The position numbers were made by a program, and so were the translations under genes. Below the pieces are notes generated by a model. It did not search any database. It was not told where the DNA came from and worked only from the letters and a program-made list of their open reading frames with translations. Positions 13,030-14,329 of a DNA stretch of 14,329 nt are shown piece by piece. The DNA is from an uncultured Lachnospiraceae bacterium (GTDB taxonomy: Bacteria; Bacillota_A; Clostridia; Lachnospirales; Lachnospiraceae), in contig USDU01000043.1 in assembly GCA_900553635.1 (NCBI GenBank), positions 1 through 14,329 of the forward strand. Reading direction: 5' to 3'. Positions within the stretch are counted from its first letter, which is position 1, and each line of letters begins with the position of its first letter.

Positions 13030-14329
13030 ATGCCAAGAATTCCATTTAATGTAGATGCTTACACAGCAAGACTGATAGGCCGGGAAAACGTATCAAAGCT
13101 GGAAGGCGCTGTGATTGAACTGGTAAAGAATACATATGATGCGGATGCGAGCTGCTGCGTTCTTTATTATGATGAAACACAAAACGCACTTTATTTAGCA
13201 GATAATGGAAGCGGCATGACGGCGCAGACCATTCAGAATCACTGGATGACGATCGGACGTTCTTCAAAAAAAGGAAATTATATATCGGGGGAAGGACGCA
13301 TTCAGACAGGTGAAAAGGGGATTGGTCGGTTTGCATTGGACAGAATTGCGGATAAATGCCAGATGCTGACAGGAACCCGGAATAGTAGTGGAAAATTATT
13401 ATGGACGGTAGATTGGACGGCATTTTCGGAAGGAAGAAATATTACGGAAATCGGAGCGGAACTGGATGAGACATCGATGGGGTTCTCAGAATTTATCCAA
13501 AGCTGTAGTAATCCACAGGTACGCAGACTGATAGAGAAAAAATGGAGACGGAATGGTACAATATTTTTACTTACGGAATTGCGCGATGAATGGAATGAAC
13601 AGTTGTTGCATGGCTTGAAAGAGAGCCTGGCGTCCCTGATTCCCTATGAACTGTCTTCTGTGTATAAGATCTATTGTTTTAATAATGAAACGACTATAGA
13701 GGACGCGGAAGTTTTCAGTGATCTGGAGGCGTTCTCTTATGACTATAAGATAGAGTTTCAGGTGTCAGATGAGCAGAAGCCGGTTTCTATTAAGCTTCTG
13801 AGAAATGAGTATGAATTTGGGCAGGATGAGGATAAGCTCCTAAAGGAATTGGGATTGCAGAAAGAAAAAACGTATTTCCATGGAATTCCGCAGACGTTTG
13901 AAATCCCATTTGGTGAGATTGTGCCCGGAGTAGAAAAGACGCGGGAAAAGGCACTGGGGGCATTCAGCGGAGTGCTGTATTTCGCAAAACGGACGCAGAC
14001 GAAAAAAGACAGAGAAAAATTTTATCAGAAGAGCATTGCGGGAAGAACCGATGTAAGAGATACCTTTGGCGGGATTAAGATTTACAGAGATAACTTTCGG
14101 GTGAGGCCGTATGGAGATCCGAAGACCTCAGCCTACGACTGGCTTCAGCTGTCCAGACGCCATTCACTTTCCCCGGCTGGTGTGGGCAGCAAAGGAAAGT
14201 GGACGGTCAATGCGGATCAGATGTTAGGATCGGTATTTATTTCCCGTATGAATGTAATGCTGCCGGATCAGTCAAATCGAGAAGGAATTATGGAGACCCC
14301 GGAGTTTCTTTTGCTTCAGGAGTTTTTAC
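13030..14329 (+). CDS. GHKL (MutL/MORC/Hsp90-fold) ATPase, 3' end beyond window
   Basis: The frame stays open from ATG 13030 to the window edge, 433 residues; AGGAGGG (13019-13025) lies 4 bases before the start. The Bergerat ATP-binding fold is complete: the N box E30-L-V-K-N34-T-Y-D37, the G1 box D58-N-G-S-G62 followed by M63, and the G2 box G94-E-K-G-I-G-R100, where E30 should be the water-activating residue. Residues about 347-419 look like the S5-type transducer domain, with GGIKIYRDNFRVRPYG (347-362) and DQSNREG (413-419). This layout is that of bacterial MutL/MORC-like ATPases rather than a histidine kinase, since no phosphoacceptor histidine region precedes the ATPase. It follows a DNA methyltransferase, which suggests a restriction or defence role; that is inference. 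The C-terminal part, which could hold a nuclease or other effector, is not visible. Confidence 0.9.
   Translation, partial: MPRIPFNVDAYTARLIGRENVSKLEGAVIELVKNTYDADASCCVLYYDETQNALYLADNGSGMTAQTIQNHWMTIGRSSKKGNYISGEGRIQTGEKGIGRFALDRIADKCQMLTGTRNSSGKLLWTVDWTAFSEGRNITEIGAELDETSMGFSEFIQSCSNPQVRRLIEKKWRRNGTIFLLTELRDEWNEQLLHGLKESLASLIPYELSSVYKIYCFNNETTIEDAEVFSDLEAFSYDYKIEFQVSDEQKPVSIKLLRNEYEFGQDEDKLLKELGLQKEKTYFHGIPQTFEIPFGEIVPGVEKTREKALGAFSGVLYFAKRTQTKKDREKFYQKSIAGRTDVRDTFGGIKIYRDNFRVRPYGDPKTSAYDWLQLSRRHSLSPAGVGSKGKWTVNADQMLGSVFISRMNVMLPDQSNREGIMETPEFLLLQEFL

Noticed and set aside
13046..13423. A minus-strand frame of 125 codons under the GHKL ATPase
   Set aside because: The plus strand carries the complete ATP-binding motifs in an open frame with a strong ribosome site.
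13030..14329. Histidine-kinase identity for the GHKL protein
   Set aside because: The ATPase fold starts at the N terminus with no dimerisation/phosphoacceptor region before it, and an S5-like transducer follows, as in MutL/MORC/Hsp90-type proteins.
1..14329. CRISPR array, tRNA, rRNA, insertion sequence or phage attachment site
   Set aside because: No spaced direct repeats, cloverleaf-like segments, transposase or integrase motifs, or terminal inverted repeats were seen in the window.

Overview
The window looks like a chromosomal segment from a gut-type Clostridia, most likely a Lachnospiraceae member. The evidence is the Firmicutes-style pyruvate kinase with a C-terminal phosphohistidine domain, the adjacent mutS-mutL pair, strong AGGAGG-type ribosome binding sites, a moderately GC-rich core, and a tiny four-cysteine protein of a kind I associate with Lachnospiraceae. 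The family-level call is inference; there is no rRNA or other decisive marker.

Layout. Positions 2-1075 hold the 3' end of a CotH-type kinase gene, closed by an intrinsic terminator whose hairpin also contains the -35 box of the next promoter. That promoter drives pyk (1206-2960), mutS (2972-5578) and mutL (5583-7781), which are packed 11 and 4 bases apart with no terminator between them. A family-2 glycosyltransferase carrying a MarR-like winged-helix domain at its C terminus follows (7879-9282), then a 64-residue cysteine-containing protein (9344-9538). Next comes a decayed fragment of a GlgX/isoamylase-type debranching enzyme (9571-9744). Two minus-strand genes follow: an HD-domain protein (9790-10272) and a Gfo/Idh/MocA oxidoreductase (10415-11371).

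From about 11.46 kb the character changes. A divergent, repeat-decorated promoter leads into two AT-richer plus-strand genes: a gamma-class (TaqI/Eco57I-like) adenine-N6 DNA methyltransferase (11587-13014) and, 15 bases later, a GHKL (MutL/MORC/Hsp90-fold) ATPase that runs off the right edge (13030-14329). This pair resembles the start of an acquired restriction-modification or defence locus. GHKL ATPases of the MutL/MORC type have been described beside DNA methyltransferases in prokaryotic restriction systems (Iyer, Abhiman and Aravind 2008), but the effector gene, if any, lies outside the window.

How the genes work together: mutS and mutL form the mismatch-repair pair (recognition, then nicking by the MutL endonuclease) and appear to be read from the glycolytic pyk promoter. 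The methyltransferase and GHKL ATPase form the second functional pair. The genes between them look unrelated to each other. The most interesting items are the methyltransferase-GHKL pair, the glycosyltransferase-MarR fusion, the pyk-mutSL operon and the debranching-enzyme remnant.
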